This document shows positions 33,801 through 44,783 of a stretch of DNA of 64,000 nt, one piece after another (position 1 is the first letter of the stretch; each line of letters opens with the position of its first letter). The DNA lies in assembly GCA_028571685.1 (NCBI GenBank), contig CM053146.1, positions 61,475,431-61,539,430 of the forward strand, read 5' to 3'. The notes beneath the pieces are model-generated. The model was not told the origin of the DNA. It saw only the letters and a program-made list of their open reading frames with translations, and searched no databases. The stretch is from Heterohyrax brucei (taxonomy: Eukaryota; Chordata; Mammalia; Hyracoidea; Procaviidae). The translations under genes were made by a program, and so were the position numbers.

Positions 33801-35626
33801 TAAAATTTTAAAGACAATTATAGATTACAAAGTCTGCTGTTTAGCAACGACATGGACTAATTTGACAACTGAAGGGTCACTATCTGCAAAAGTAAGGACA
33901 CTGCTTACAAGCATTAGCATCCAACTAGTAACAAGTGTATGCCAGGATAATGAACTTAAAACAATAGTAATTAGCAGGCTAAGACAAAGGATTAAAATTA
34001 AAAATGAATGGTGCGATGCTTTCCACTTGCTTGTAAAACAGCATTAAGCCAACTTAATCCATTTTAATTCATTGTGAAACCTGCAGTGCAAACGAGATGG
34101 ATTCAAGGGTCAGGTTCAGCTCCTGAGAAAGCGTGATACATTCACCTGTGACAATTCTTTCTGGAATGATAAAGTAAGGGAAGTCTCTTAAGAACTCTGA
34201 GTGACTCCATAAGGTCCCCAGAGACCAGGTGTCAAAGTTGTCTATCAGATGCCTGAAAAGAAAAAAGGAAAGCATTACTCAATGCTATTGTGAGACAGTT
34301 GTCATTGACTGATCAGGCCTTTGAAGCACGCTTTCACAGTCAATGAAACCACCTGAATAGATGAAAGCCAGACAGCTTCTGACAAACAAGAGTCTATGGA
34401 ATATTCATTGTGCATCTGGGAGGGAAAGATTAATGTATTAGAAATTAAAATGGGACCAGAATGTATGATCTTGCTCTAACACTTGGCCAGACCTGTGTCA
34501 CCCACTGCTAGTGCTTGAAGTCGACAGACAATTCTGCCAAGGTAACTGAGAATCATTAAGCATCCTGCTATTGTGCATGGTGAATAATAAAACTTTCCCT
34601 CTATTCTTTGCCTGGAGCTGACAATGAATAATTCTGGAGCTATTTGCAATGTTAACAGCACCTATCTGGCCCATCCATTCCTTTACGATAAGGATGGAAA
34701 TATGCATTTCAACAGTCTGTACAGATACTGATTCACAGGCATTTCAAAGGACACCTGTCACTCAAGTGAAGGACCTGTCAGTCTCCAATGTATGATGGTG
34801 CCAAGAATATGGCCAAAAAGATTATCTGTACTTTATTTCTCCCCTTTTTCAGATTAAAACACTGTTACATTTGCCATAGACTGACAAGTGATTTACTCTG
34901 GCAACTGTAATGTGTTTAAGACCAGAAGAAAAGCTATTCTCTTAGGCAGGCGTAGTCTTCCAAGGTTTACAACTGTATCAAATATACTATCACAAATGTG
35001 ATCTAGACCATACAGAATGTCATTATGCTGGATATTAGAAGCATTTAATCTGTTTGCTGACATAAAGGTGACATTGATAGAGCTGTATTTTTTGACGTTA
35101 GGACCAGAGTAAATTTACTTTTTGGAAATTACAAGTAGACTGGGATCCTTACAATGTGAATGACTCCTACTGGACATCCTCATTAAAATCATGTGTGACA
35201 AACAAGATTTTTCTTCATCAGTGTGTCATTGAATGTGTAGTTAAGATGAGAACAGCTCCCACACTCAATAGAAATTTACATCTTAAATTCTAAAAGTTAA
35301 AACCTAAGTAACAAAGAGATTCTTAATTTTTTATTACCTGGACAACCACTGTGGCCTCTTTATACATCTTCAAAGTTTTATTTTCCTGAACGGGTATCAA
35401 GGCTTCATTAAGATACCAACTGCTTTAGTGAATAAGTTATCCTGTGTCTTTCAATTACGGTTACATTCATAAAGAAATTATACTGCAGAAAAGAAAATTT
35501 CAAAGATGTTCACCTTTCTTACCCATGCTGAATGTCATTGAAGCTTGTCTTCCTAAGAGCAATGAGCACCACTACCCCTCCTCCTATTGATCACGAGGCA
35601 ATTCTTGGAACATGCTTGTTTTTTTC
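33801..35626. other. Repeat-poor island
   Basis: No SINE, L1, RTE or LTR recognised in 1.8 kb, despite an average of more than one insertion per 2 kb elsewhere. Base composition is balanced and not low-complexity. It contains the candidate exon at 34081-34252. Could hold conserved non-coding elements; this cannot be tested from one sequence. Confidence 0.4.
34081..34252 (-). CDS. Weak candidate coding exon (hypothetical)
   Basis: On the minus strand an open stretch of 57 residues (HLIDNFDTWSLGTLWS..., ending ...ISFALQ) follows a strong acceptor: a long pyrimidine run ending TTTTCAG directly before GCATCTG. The right end CTGCAG/GTTTCA is a weak donor. A better donor CACAG/GTGAAT lies inside at about 34146 and would give an exon near 107 bases. 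The residue mix is protein-like and the sequence is not in any repeat I recognise. I do not recognise the protein. The open frame runs 34069-34275 (68 codons), so chance is a serious alternative. Confidence 0.2.
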
Positions 35627-35825
35627 TAGTTGACGTCAAGTAAATTCCAACCTAGGGTGACTCCCATGTGTATCGGAGTAGAACTATGCTTCATACGGTT
35701 TGCAATGGCTGATTTTCAGAAATAAATCACCAGGTCTTTCTTCTGAGGTGCCTCTTGGGGGACTTGAATTTCTAAACATTTGGTTAGTAGCTGAATGTAT
35801 AACCATTTGAACCACCCGAAGACTT
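35627..35825 (-). mobile_element. AfroSINE, long-body variant, antisense
   Basis: Has 'ggtttgcaatggctgatttt', 'cttctgaggtgcctcttggg' and the head complement 'aaccatttgaaccaccc'. The same variant is at 718-912. Confidence 0.88.
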
Positions 35826-37724
35826 TGTTTTAATGGTGCTTATGGTACTTTATGCTAGTTGATAGATGATAGATAGATATGACTCGATTGTTGGGGAGAA
35901 GTTAAACACAGCCTACCAATCTGAGGTTCTCAAACTCACACAACTATTTTGAAGCTGCAAAAAGTTCACTTAGATCATTGACAGTGATATAATACAGTTA
36001 AAACATTCATATCAAAACATTCTCTCATGAAGACTGTTGTAATGAAATAATAAGTCAAAGAGATAAAACAGATATTGTCATGAATAGAGAAAATGAAGAG
36101 TTGGCTACTTGCAGCTAGATTCACAGATAGGTGGTCTGCAAAAATTCCCATAATGAAAATAATTCTTATCTTTCCTTATACTGAATTGATTACAGCTAAA
36201 ATCTATAATCCAATCATAGAGTATATATTTCTCCAAAGTTAATTTCTAACCAAAAAAGTCTGGTGGCACCTCTAAACATGAATTGTTTTAAATGTTCTTG
36301 TCAGTGCTTTACCTATAACAAATTACAAAACAAAGGGATTAGATCTCAGTGAAACAGCAGATTTCTCAGTGGTTTTATACAGCACTAAGTTGTTGGTCAC
36401 CACATGTCTTTTCCAGACATTCATTTTGGGTGGCTTCTCTTCACACTATCTATTACCTTCCCTAGATGTCTACTTATTTCAGTTTAAAATTCCCAGTGTT
36501 TAACATAGTTAATTTTCTCTTTCTTGTTATACTACTATCAGTTAACAATTCACTGATTTAAATTTTCAACAGCACTCTTCTAAGCTACTATTATCATCCC
36601 CATTTTACAGATGTAGAAACAGTTGAAGTTCATACAGTTAGTAGTCAGTGGAACAAGACTTAAATTCAGCCAACGTGACACCAGAATTAATCTTCTAAAC
36701 AATGACACCACACTGCCCTTTGACAGTGACTTTGTCCTATAATAAACTTACAAACAAGGAGTAACTGAGACAGTGGGATCTATAAAAACTCATGTCACTT
36801 TTTCTTGTAAACTCCTTGAGAAATCAATTTATCTTGCAATATTTAAGCACATAACATTCATTTTCTGACTTAGTGAGTATTTAAACAATAATAAAGTTAG
36901 GTCAATTAAATACCAGCAATTAAGCTGTTTATTAAAATTATATCAACAAAGAAAGAAAAGCACTGATTTTCACTATTCCACATTATCGTGTTATCATTAC
37001 TAAATGGACTCTTGGGTTTTCTCTGGCAAGTTCTTTTACGCTAGCTCTAATAGATGACCTTAAAGGGAATGCTGATATTGTACTTACAACATTTACTTGT
37101 TTCAACAGAAGTAGTAATATAAGCTCAATGGAATAATATATCAGGTCAGGAGAGAAACAGCAAAGTGCAAAACATCGCTTTAGATTTCCAAATAGGCTGG
37201 AGGCAAAATTTCTGTCTGGATCAAACCACAGTGACTTTTCTTCCCATCAATTCACCTGTCTAGGAACGCATAACTTGTCTTCTGTTTTATCTATAGATGC
37301 ACATTTGTATATTTTATCTATAGCCATTAAGTTTGTAATCAAAATATTATGACCAACATGACTGATGTAACAGTAAGTTTAAGAATATCCTTCCTTGATG
37401 ATTGAATTGCTGGTTAATTTCAATTTTTTTTCTCAAAAGCAAATTTAGAGAATCAAGCTGAACAATTTACCATATATCATTAAAGGGACTTAGTAAGATA
37501 ACAGCATGTTCTAGACACCAACTCTTTGACAGACTCTTTATGATTTATATATATATATCATGTAATTATCATAACTTTTAGTGTTCATGTCTGCATTTAC
37601 ATGAAATTATGAAGCAGGAATTTAAATGCAGTCCTTGAAGTTTCTACATTGTCTGCCTTCTACACATTATCCTAAAATCACTTGATACTTATTAAATATC
37701 TATTGTACATGTAGACTTCTATAC
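35826..37724. other. Mostly unassigned; contains a MIR
   Basis: A short GATA run lies at 35859-35879 and a TA-type run near 37545-37558. A MIR with a duplicated flank is at 36476-36722 (listed separately). The rest shows no repeat or exon. Confidence 0.3.
36478..36722 (-). repeat. MIR-containing block, copy A
   Basis: Contains the MIR core complement 'cattttacagatgtagaaac' and 'cagttagtagtcagtgg', plus upstream non-MIR sequence starting 'tttaaaattcccagtg'. A copy about 90% identical by eye lies at 38347-38592. Confidence 0.8.
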
Positions 37725-37733
37725 AAAGTGCAA

Positions 37734-37780
37734 TGAGTCAGAACCAACTCAGTGAAAATGGATTTGGTTTTAGTTTACGA
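37734..37780 (+). mobile_element. Tail-only AfroSINE/RTE insertion, 47 bp
   Basis: The insert 'tgagtcagaaccaactcagt' plus 'atttggttttagttt' is just the SINE 3' end. A perfect 9-bp direct repeat AAAGTGCAA flanks it (37725-37733 and 37781-37789), which marks it as a separate retroposition and not a decayed full copy. Confidence 0.85.
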
Positions 37781-38133
37781 AAAGTGCAAGGGGAGAAAGA
37801 AAAAATAAAAAAAAAATACTACTTTAGCCTTCAAAGATATTTATTATGTTTAGAAAAAAAGAAGTAGATGTACGTATGTGATTATCTATCTACCTACCTA
37901 CATTAAATTTTGTAGTAGTCCAGTAACTATGACATTATTTGTCCTAGGCCAAACATGAGGTAGCAGTAGCTGCTGAGTTTGGGTGGTAACTGTGGAAATA
38001 AAAATGACACAAATGTGAGAGGAATTTGAGCTGTGTGACCCAACTTAATTCCTAGACATGTAGCAAAGATGCAAGCAAGCTCTCCATCTCTGTTGCACTA
38101 CAGAAGGTATCTACAGGAATTTGTCTTTTGAAT
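37781..38133. other. Unassigned sequence
   Basis: A-rich run 'aaaaaataaaaaaaaaat' near 37801-37817 and a short CTAC repeat near 37885-37902. No gene or further repeat seen. Confidence 0.3.
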
Positions 38134-38346
38134 AGAACCCCTGGGTGGTGAAACTGTTTGGTGTGCTCAAATGCTAACCTAGAGCTTGGAGAGTCAAGGC
38201 CACCACAAGGCTGCTCAGAAGAAAGATCTAGTGATCTACTGCTGAACTCAGCCATTGAAAACCTCATGAAGCGCAATCCTACTCCGATACACATTGTGCT
38301 GCCATCGGTTGGATTCAACTCCACAGAAACTGGTTTTTCAGTTTGG
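38134..38346 (+). mobile_element. AfroSINE, long-body variant
   Basis: Begins 'cccctgggtggtgaaactgt', includes 'cagccattgaaaacctcatg' and 'gccatcggttggattcaact', and ends in 'ggtttttcagtttgggtctt'. Copy B of the MIR block begins immediately after it. Confidence 0.88.
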
Positions 38347-38592
38347 GTCTTTTAATTTAAAATTCCCAATGTTTAACATAGTTAATTTTCTCTTTCTCAT
38401 CACACTACTATTAATTAATAATTCACTGATTTACATTTGCAACATCACTCTTCTAAGCTACTATTATGGTTCCCATTTTACAGATGTGGAAACAGTTGAA
38501 GGTCATACAGTTAGTAGTCAGTGGAGCCAGGCTTAAATTCAGCCAACATGACATCAGAATTAGTGTTCTAAACTATGACACCAAACTGCCTT
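38347..38592 (-). repeat. MIR-containing block, copy B
   Basis: About 245 bases matching copy A at 36478-36722 (some 25 differences by eye). It includes the MIR part and the sequence before it. It starts exactly where the AfroSINE tail ends. Confidence 0.8.
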
Positions 38593-38732
38593 TGGTGTCT
38601 TGAAGAGGTCTGAGAATAATGGGGGGATAGCAGTGCATCCATTTCTCTCCGTCCCCATAAACACTCCCTGAGTCCCCCTAAAGGTAAGGATTAGAGCAAA
38701 AAGCTGAACAAAAGTTTTCTTGAGAGACTTGA

Positions 38733-38800
38733 TGAGTCTCTGGGAATACCTGGTGCTATTTCTGGTTGAGTCTCTGGGAATACCTGGTGCTATTTCTGGT
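38733..38800. repeat. Perfect 34-bp tandem duplication
   Basis: Unit 'tgagtctctgggaatacctg' to 'gctatttctggt' occurs twice without a difference (38733-38766 and 38767-38800). Confidence 0.97.
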
Positions 38801-39120
38801 CCAGAGTAAGGAACAGGACATTCTGCTCACCACCCTCTATCCCTGGCCATAGTGATATAGGTTTGACATCCACAGAAAGGCCCTGGTACCCAGGAGAACA
38901 AAAAAACATTCTCAAAGTGTCTTCTCCTTCAAGTGGTTAAGCAGCAGGTCTTGCTGAGGAAACCAGAGGGTAAGAATATGAGAAACTTTGTCTATAAGCA
39001 CATGTGATAAATGCTGTGGATGTTTCCAGAAGTATCTTGAGAGATTTAACATCAGGACATGACTAGTAAGCCAATAAAATGTGGATACTAATGTCTACTG
39101 TCTTCATTCCTAAACATAAA

Positions 39121-39274
39121 ACTGAAACCAAACCACTGAATCAATTTCTACTCACAGCCATCCTATAGGACAGAGTAGAACTGCCCCATAGAGTTTCCAA
39201 GGAATGTGGTGGATTTGAACTGCTGACCTTTTGTTTAGCAGCTATAGCACTTAACCACTATACCACCAGTGTAA
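39121..39274 (-). mobile_element. AfroSINE, antisense
   Basis: 'ggacagagtagaactgcccc', 'atagagtttccaaggaatgt' and the head complement 'cttaaccactataccaccag'. The tail is slightly shortened. Confidence 0.93.
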
Positions 39275-39295
39275 CCACAGGTTGATTAAACTTAG

Positions 39296-39482
39296 TGACC
39301 AACCAAACCACTGTTGTGGAGCTGATTCCAACTTATAGTGTCCACACAGGGTTTCTGAGGCTACAGGTCTCTATGGAAGCCAACTGCCACATCCTTCTCC
39401 AACAGGAAGCTGGTGGCTTCCAACTGCTGACCTTGCAGATAGTAATCAAACACTTCAGCCACTGTGCCACCAGGGATCCTTC
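39296..39482 (-). mobile_element. AfroSINE, diverged, antisense
   Basis: 'gttgtggagctgattccaac', 'gctggtggcttccaactgct' and the head complement 'cagccactgtgccaccaggg'. AACTTAG occurs at both edges and may be the target duplication. Confidence 0.88.
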
Positions 39483-39624
39483 AACTTAGGAGCCTAGGGT
39501 TAACTTTCAAAAGAAGAATTTCTGGAAGATGGGTTCTATTCACTGGCTGATAGGAATTAGAAAAGATTATGGAATTGAAGGCTTTCAAAATTTACATCAG
39601 GATTATAATAACAAGCATTGCAAT

Positions 39625-39862
39625 TTATTATTATCTCACTATTTACTAGGTACTGTGTTAAACACTATTCGTCTGTTATCTCATTTAACTCTTACAACAA
39701 ACATATGGTATGATTCTCTTATTAACCTCATTTTACTGAAACAAAACCAAGGGTTCAGAGCGATTAAATAACTTGACCAGGAGATACAGCTGGCAGTCTG
39801 CAGAGCTGGCATCTGAGCATAACTTGGAGTCCATGTTCTCCACACTATGTAACACTACCAGG
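39625..39862 (-). repeat. MIR, antisense
   Basis: Typical MIR blocks on the complementary strand: 'tgttatctcatttaactctt', 'cctcattttactgaaacaaa' and 'ataacttgaccaggagatac'. Ancient and diverged. Confidence 0.75.
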
Positions 39863-40234
39863 GAGAAGGGCAAGGTCATTTACCAAGATAAGCAAGTCAG
39901 GAAATGGAGCACATTTAAGGGAATAAGATTATGACTTCAGATTCAGTGACATTGATTTTGCTATTGCATGACTGCCAAAAGAATGTGTCCCATAGAGATA
40001 AAAGACTTGAAAGAGAACTCCAGGAGAGACATATGCATTTTGGAGCCGGTGAACAGTTCTTAGTGAAACTGAGAAATAGCAAATGCAGTCTGTGAACAAA
40101 AGAAGGAAAGAAAAACATCTGCCACTGATCCTTGGAACACATCCATAGCTAGAATCTACGAATAATGTTACTGTTTGATTAAGGTCACTCTTATCTGATT
40201 TGTTAGGTCCAGGGCAAGACAAGATATGGGGTTC

Positions 40235-40376
40235 AAAACCAAAACAAAGCCACTGCTGTCACGTGGCTTCTGACTCACAGCAACCCCACAGGACGGAAGA
40301 GAATTACCCCCACAGACTTTTCAAGGAGCACCTGGTGAATTCAAGCAGCTATGGCTCCTCCCCACCGGGGTTTGCT
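40235..40376 (-). mobile_element. AfroSINE, antisense
   Basis: Tail 'aaaaccaaaacaaagccact', body 'cacagcaaccccacaggacg' and 'tcaaggagcacctggtgaat'. The head is partly lost. Confidence 0.88.
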
Positions 40377-40648
40377 TATACGGTGGTAGCCAAGAGTAAA
40401 AGTACCTGTTATAAGCAGTAACACTGGCTGCTACTTATAAGAAAACAAAACCTCCCCCACTGTGTACCAGAGCAGTTTGAGAGAACAGTGGACCAAGGAA
40501 ATTCAAAAGGAAATCTTGAGTGAGGAGTTCTAGTCATTCCTCATCTAAGATCCACTGCACTTGAACTGTGCTTCTTATAAGAAAGATTCACCTGCAGTTA
40601 CAACAGCCATGACAAACATCACATTAATTACCATCACTTGCAGCTAAC

Positions 40649-40812
40649 GGAAACTCTGGTGGTGTCGTGGTTAAGAACTACGGCTGCTAACCAAAAGCTG
40701 GCATTTCAAATTCACAGGCGCATTTTGGAAATCACATGGGCCAGTTCAACTCTGTCGTATAGGGTTACTATGAGTCAGAATTGCCTGGAAGACAGTGGAT
40801 TATTTTGTTTGT
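40649..40812 (+). mobile_element. AfroSINE
   Basis: Head 'ggaaactctggtggtgtcgt', 'gctgctaaccaaaagctggc', tail 'ctatgagtcagaattgcctg' and 'ttattttgtttgttt'. Confidence 0.93.
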
Positions 40813-40973
40813 TTCATCAGTTAACAAAGTCACTTACTGGTAAGTCATCTGATGTACTAGTGGCAGATTCACAAACAAATGCAGTTTTCCAAATCCAAGC
40901 CAATGCTTCAGCATCTCCCTGTCCCCTTCCGCATTGTTGATAAGTCCCTAAGTGCTTTCTGTGAAATTTTCAG

Positions 40974-41055
40974 ACCTATGAGTCAGTTCTACTCTGATCT
41001 CTAGGGTTGCCGTGTGTCGGACCTGACTCGACGGTCCTGGGTTTGGGCTGTCCAA
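40974..41055 (+). mobile_element. AfroSINE 3' part
   Basis: 'cagttctactctgatctcta', 'gggttgccgtgtgtcggacc' and 'tgactcgacggtcctgggtt'. 5' part missing. The retained CpGs suggest a younger copy. Confidence 0.85.
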
Positions 41056-42106
41056 CACGGCAGTCAGCAGCCACATAGAGTTAATGAGGATTTGACGTGT
41101 ACCAAGTCCAACTTAAGCTACACTGTAAGTATAAAATACGTGCCGGATTTCAAAGACTTAGTACTGAAAAGAAGATACAAAAATATGTCATTTTCCATTT
41201 TTACATTGATTATGCATTGCAATGATAATCTTTTTGATATAGGATTAATAAAATATATTATAAAAGTTATTTTTTTAACTTTTGTGAATGTGGCTACTAA
41301 CAATTGAAAATTACGTGTGTGGCTCACATTTATGGTTGTTATTACATTTCTATCAGACAGTACTATCCTCAACAATGTTTCTAACTGTGACAATTAGAAA
41401 TGTTGACGATGTAGGTGATTTTAGGTGATAAAGGGACCTGTATATTTTAATACTTGATATATTTTAATGTGTTATTGAAAAGTATAACTGATATATCCAT
41501 GCCACAGCTTTGTGTACAGTATTGCTTGCAGATGGAGATAAAATAAAGAACACCATGATAATCCACTTTACACAGACCAGGAACTGCCTTACCATAAACC
41601 TTCTGCCATTGACTGTTTGGAGGTATTGATCATTTAGATGATTCCAGTGAGTAGTATCTTGACTTTCTGTGTTTATCACTGTATTTCTTCCACTCATACC
41701 TCTAAACTTAGAAATCAAAATCAACTCTTTATCATAAATACTGGAAAATCTTGAGTTATTTGAAAGTTTACAAGAAGTAGTTGATGAGAGGGTTCAATTT
41801 TTAGTATCTTTAGACTCAGACCATTGGATTATTTCTTAGTTTTCCCAGAAGACACTTAAACCCAATAATTTCCATCTAATTATGAAGTTTATAAGCTTTT
41901 GTGCTAAGTTGTAATTAGATGCTGTAAGGTATGAGAACTTCAAAGTTTTCCCAAATAAACCTGTCTCTCCCTTTTCATGCTCTTCCTCCTGATTTTCAGT
42001 GATCCAGACCCTTTCCTTCATGGTGAAGTCCAAAACTGCAAAATTCACCTCTCTTGTAAATATTTCTTTCTTAACTATACCTTATTTCAATTGTGCTTTG
42101 CACCAA
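41056..42106. other. Unassigned; contains copy A of a 68-bp duplicate
   Basis: The 97-codon plus frame at 41014-41307 and the minus frames at 41118-41393 and 41464-41724 have no recognisable motif. 41417-41484 recurs at 42867-42934. Confidence 0.3.
41417..41484 (+). repeat. 68-bp duplicated segment, copy A
   Basis: Begins 'gattttaggtgataaaggga' and ends 'gttattgaaaagta'. Same length as copy B with three differences. Confidence 0.93.
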
Positions 42107-42276
42107 AAAAACCCACACCAAACCCACTTCTGTTGAGTGGTTTCCAACTCATAACAACCCTATAGAACAGAGTAGCACTTTTCCATAGAGTTTCCAAGGA
42201 GCATATGGCAGATGTGAACTGTCCATCTTTTTGTTAGCAGACATAGTGCTTGACCACTACACTACCAGGGTTTCCT
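42107..42276 (-). mobile_element. AfroSINE, antisense
   Basis: 'ccaactcataacaaccctat', 'ccatagagtttccaaggagc' and the head complement 'gaccactacactaccagggt'. Confidence 0.93.
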
Positions 42277-42866
42277 GGGCTTTGCACACATCCTATCAAT
42301 TTACATGCTGATAGCGCATGTTATATGCTGTAACTTAAATACTGGTTTAATTTTTTTTTCAATTAGTTATGAATTTCAATTGAACTATCAGATTTCTTTT
42401 TTTTTCAAATTTTAGTTTTCTCCCTTTTTTGTCACCTAGAGAAAGAGCTGTATTTAGTAACACTGCAATGAGACTGACACCCCACTGTTTTGACTTTTAT
42501 ATTAACCTCACTTTTAAATCTACTCTTCTTATAACCTTGTTTTAATGCCAAACACCTTCCAAAATTTATTTTCGCTTCCAAAAATCAAAGGTCCATATCA
42601 AACCTCCACAGTTATTGTTCGTCCAACATAGCACACGGTGCTGGCACCAGTCTGTATCTCCCACATGCAGTGCTGATTGGCAGAGCAAACAAAATGAGAG
42701 GACAACATTATAAAATAGAATTTCCACTAGTTAAATCATTAGACTTGTCCCAAGCTCCTGGCCATGCCCAGTACCAGGAAAACACAGCCCAACTGAATAT
42801 CACCAAACTAATAATGCCATGAAAGTTTACCTTAAACTAACAAAACAAACAAAAAGTCAACGTTAA

Positions 42867-42934
42867 GATTTTAGGTGATAAAGGGACTTGTATATTTTAA
42901 TACTTGTTATATTCTAATGTGTTATTGAAAAGTA
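42867..42934 (+). repeat. 68-bp duplicated segment, copy B
   Basis: Matches copy A at 41417-41484 at 65 of 68 positions; flanks are unrelated. Confidence 0.93.
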
Positions 42935-42992
42935 CATTTTTCTTTTGGTCTGTCATAAAAGATACATTTTTTCTTTGGTCTGTGATAAAAAC
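42933..42992. repeat. 30-bp tandem duplication
   Basis: Two 30-base units beginning 'tacatttttcttttggtctg' and 'tacattttttctttggtctg'. They overlap the right edge of copy B by two bases. Translated, they give the repeated FFFWSVIK / FFLWSVIK in a chance frame. Confidence 0.9.
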
Positions 42993-43228
42993 AGCCAGGG
43001 ATTTTAAATTTTCAATACTTATGCTCAGATTCTTGTTTCATTTTCCTTCAGAATTTCCTACCTCTAAAATATTAGCATTTATCCCTATTTTTCTTTAATG
43101 TTTTCAGTATATATTAAGCTTATAGAATCCCATATTCACAAGGTAATCTACCTGAAGTTCCCATGTTTCGCAGTGAGTAGGGACCAACAAATAGGCTGAA
43201 AATAAAAAGTGCTCAAGTACAAGCAAAG

Positions 43229-43433
43229 GAGATCAGGTGACACTGTGGATAATCATTTGCCTGTTAACCGAAAGGTTGGCAGTTCAAACTCACCAGCCTC
43301 TCTGCAGGAGAAAGATGGGACAGTCTGCCTCCATTAATACTGTAGCCTAGGAAGCCTTCTGCAGCAGTTCTACTCTGTCCTATGGGGTCACTATAAAGTC
43401 AGATTTGGCTCAACAGCCACAGGTCTTGTTGGG
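43229..43433 (+). mobile_element. AfroSINE
   Basis: 'gatcaggtgacactgtggat', 'tgttaaccgaaaggttggca', 'ctactctgtcctatggggtc' and 'ggctcaacagccacaggtct'. Long-body form with 'acagtctgcctccatta'. Confidence 0.88.
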
Positions 43434-43595
43434 TTGAGGTATGTATAAAGCAGTTCGCAGCTGGCAGTATTCCTTGTCAGATAAAATGAAGTCTTGCAGA
43501 ATTTTACCCCAGAAATTTAAGGGGGAAAATACAGCATCTTGGTTTTGGTAAAGAGCTTGGAGAATCTGCGGTTTTAATTTGCCTGTCTCTCCAAG

Positions 43596-43630
43596 TTGGA
43601 TTTGACTCGAAGGCACTTGGCTTGGCTTGG
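43596..43630 (+). mobile_element. Tail-only AfroSINE insertion, 35 bp
   Basis: The 35-base insert starts 'ttggatttgactcgaaggca' and ends with repeated CTTGG units. CTGTCTCTCCAAG (43583-43595) and CTGTCTCTCAAG (43631-43642) flank it: a 12-13-bp target duplication with one indel. Confidence 0.85.
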
Positions 43631-43642
43631 CTGTCTCTCAAG

Positions 43643-44783
43643 GTTGTTGGTTTGTCTTCAACAGCATCTGTAAATACCGAGTATCTCATATACCTAAAAA
43701 TAATTCTTCTAAAACTCTGTACTTGAAATTTCTCCTTCCATTATTAATTTAAGGAGAAGATTCCCTACAGGAAATTTCACGTTAAATATTGAACCTAAAT
43801 AACACTCTCTTACTCAGATGGAGAGGAAACACAAAACTCTACATTCAAAAGCATGAAGGTAGTTTATAAACAAGAAGAAAGGCTATACTGAGAGGCCACA
43901 TTATTTAAAATGTATTAGAAAGAGGCTGATATCCCATTACAGTGGTTTTTAACATGTAACATGAAATAAAATTGATGATATAGCTGGCAGTGGCATTGAG
44001 AGGATGTAACAATCGGAAATACTTATGCTGCCTTCACATATTGTGTAGTATTTCCATTGGTGTCCACATGACTCATAAATTGAATTATTTTCCAACCACA
44101 TAATATAAATAATTAATAAAATAAGTAGTCTAATGAAAAACATACAAAAAGAACAACACAAATATCAGTAAAATAGGAGTAAGAAAATATATCCACAGAT
44201 TTGATTGTTTTAAAAATACTACCTAAGAGTCGTCTTCTTGTCCAATAAATTTTATAAAACAGAAAAATTTCTGAAAGTCTACTTTCAAAATATGAGAAAA
44301 AAAAATCCAAACACAGAAATGAGAAAGGGACTATAACTCAAATATGATAAAGATGTAGAAATCACAATGAAGCATAACAACCAATCACAAATAAGAATCT
44401 TTAACTGGATCTTGCTACAAACACACTGTAAAAAGACATTCCTGGACAACTGATGATATCTGAATATATTCTGAGTTTGAGAAAATACTAAAAAACAAAA
44501 CAAAACATTGTTCACTGTATTCAGTATGATAATGGCATGGTGATAAGGTAAGCATTTTAATTAAACATGCATGCATGAATTATAGATGAAATAAAATGAT
44601 GTCTGAGGTTTATCTGAAAATATTCTGGTATAGGACAGAAAAGTGGAGTGAGATGAAACTTATTAGAAAAATGTTGCTAACTATTAAAGCTGAATAATGA
44701 ATATATGTGAATACACTGTACTATGTTCTAACTCATGCTTATATCTTCAATTTTCAATAAGTTATTAATTGATAACTTTTAAA
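43643..44783. other. Unassigned AT-rich sequence
   Basis: Several minus-strand frames of 65-76 codons (43949-44515), rich in Phe, Tyr and Ile, reflect base composition. No repeat or exon recognised. Confidence 0.3.

Larger units (their letters stand above)
42277..43226. other. Unassigned; contains copy B of the 68-bp duplicate
   Basis: AT-rich with T and A runs. Holds the duplicate and the 30-bp tandem repeat listed separately; no gene seen. Confidence 0.3.

Noticed and set aside
42933-42992. Repeated FFxWSVIK peptide
   Set aside because: A by-product of a 30-bp tandem duplication in an AT-rich non-coding stretch.
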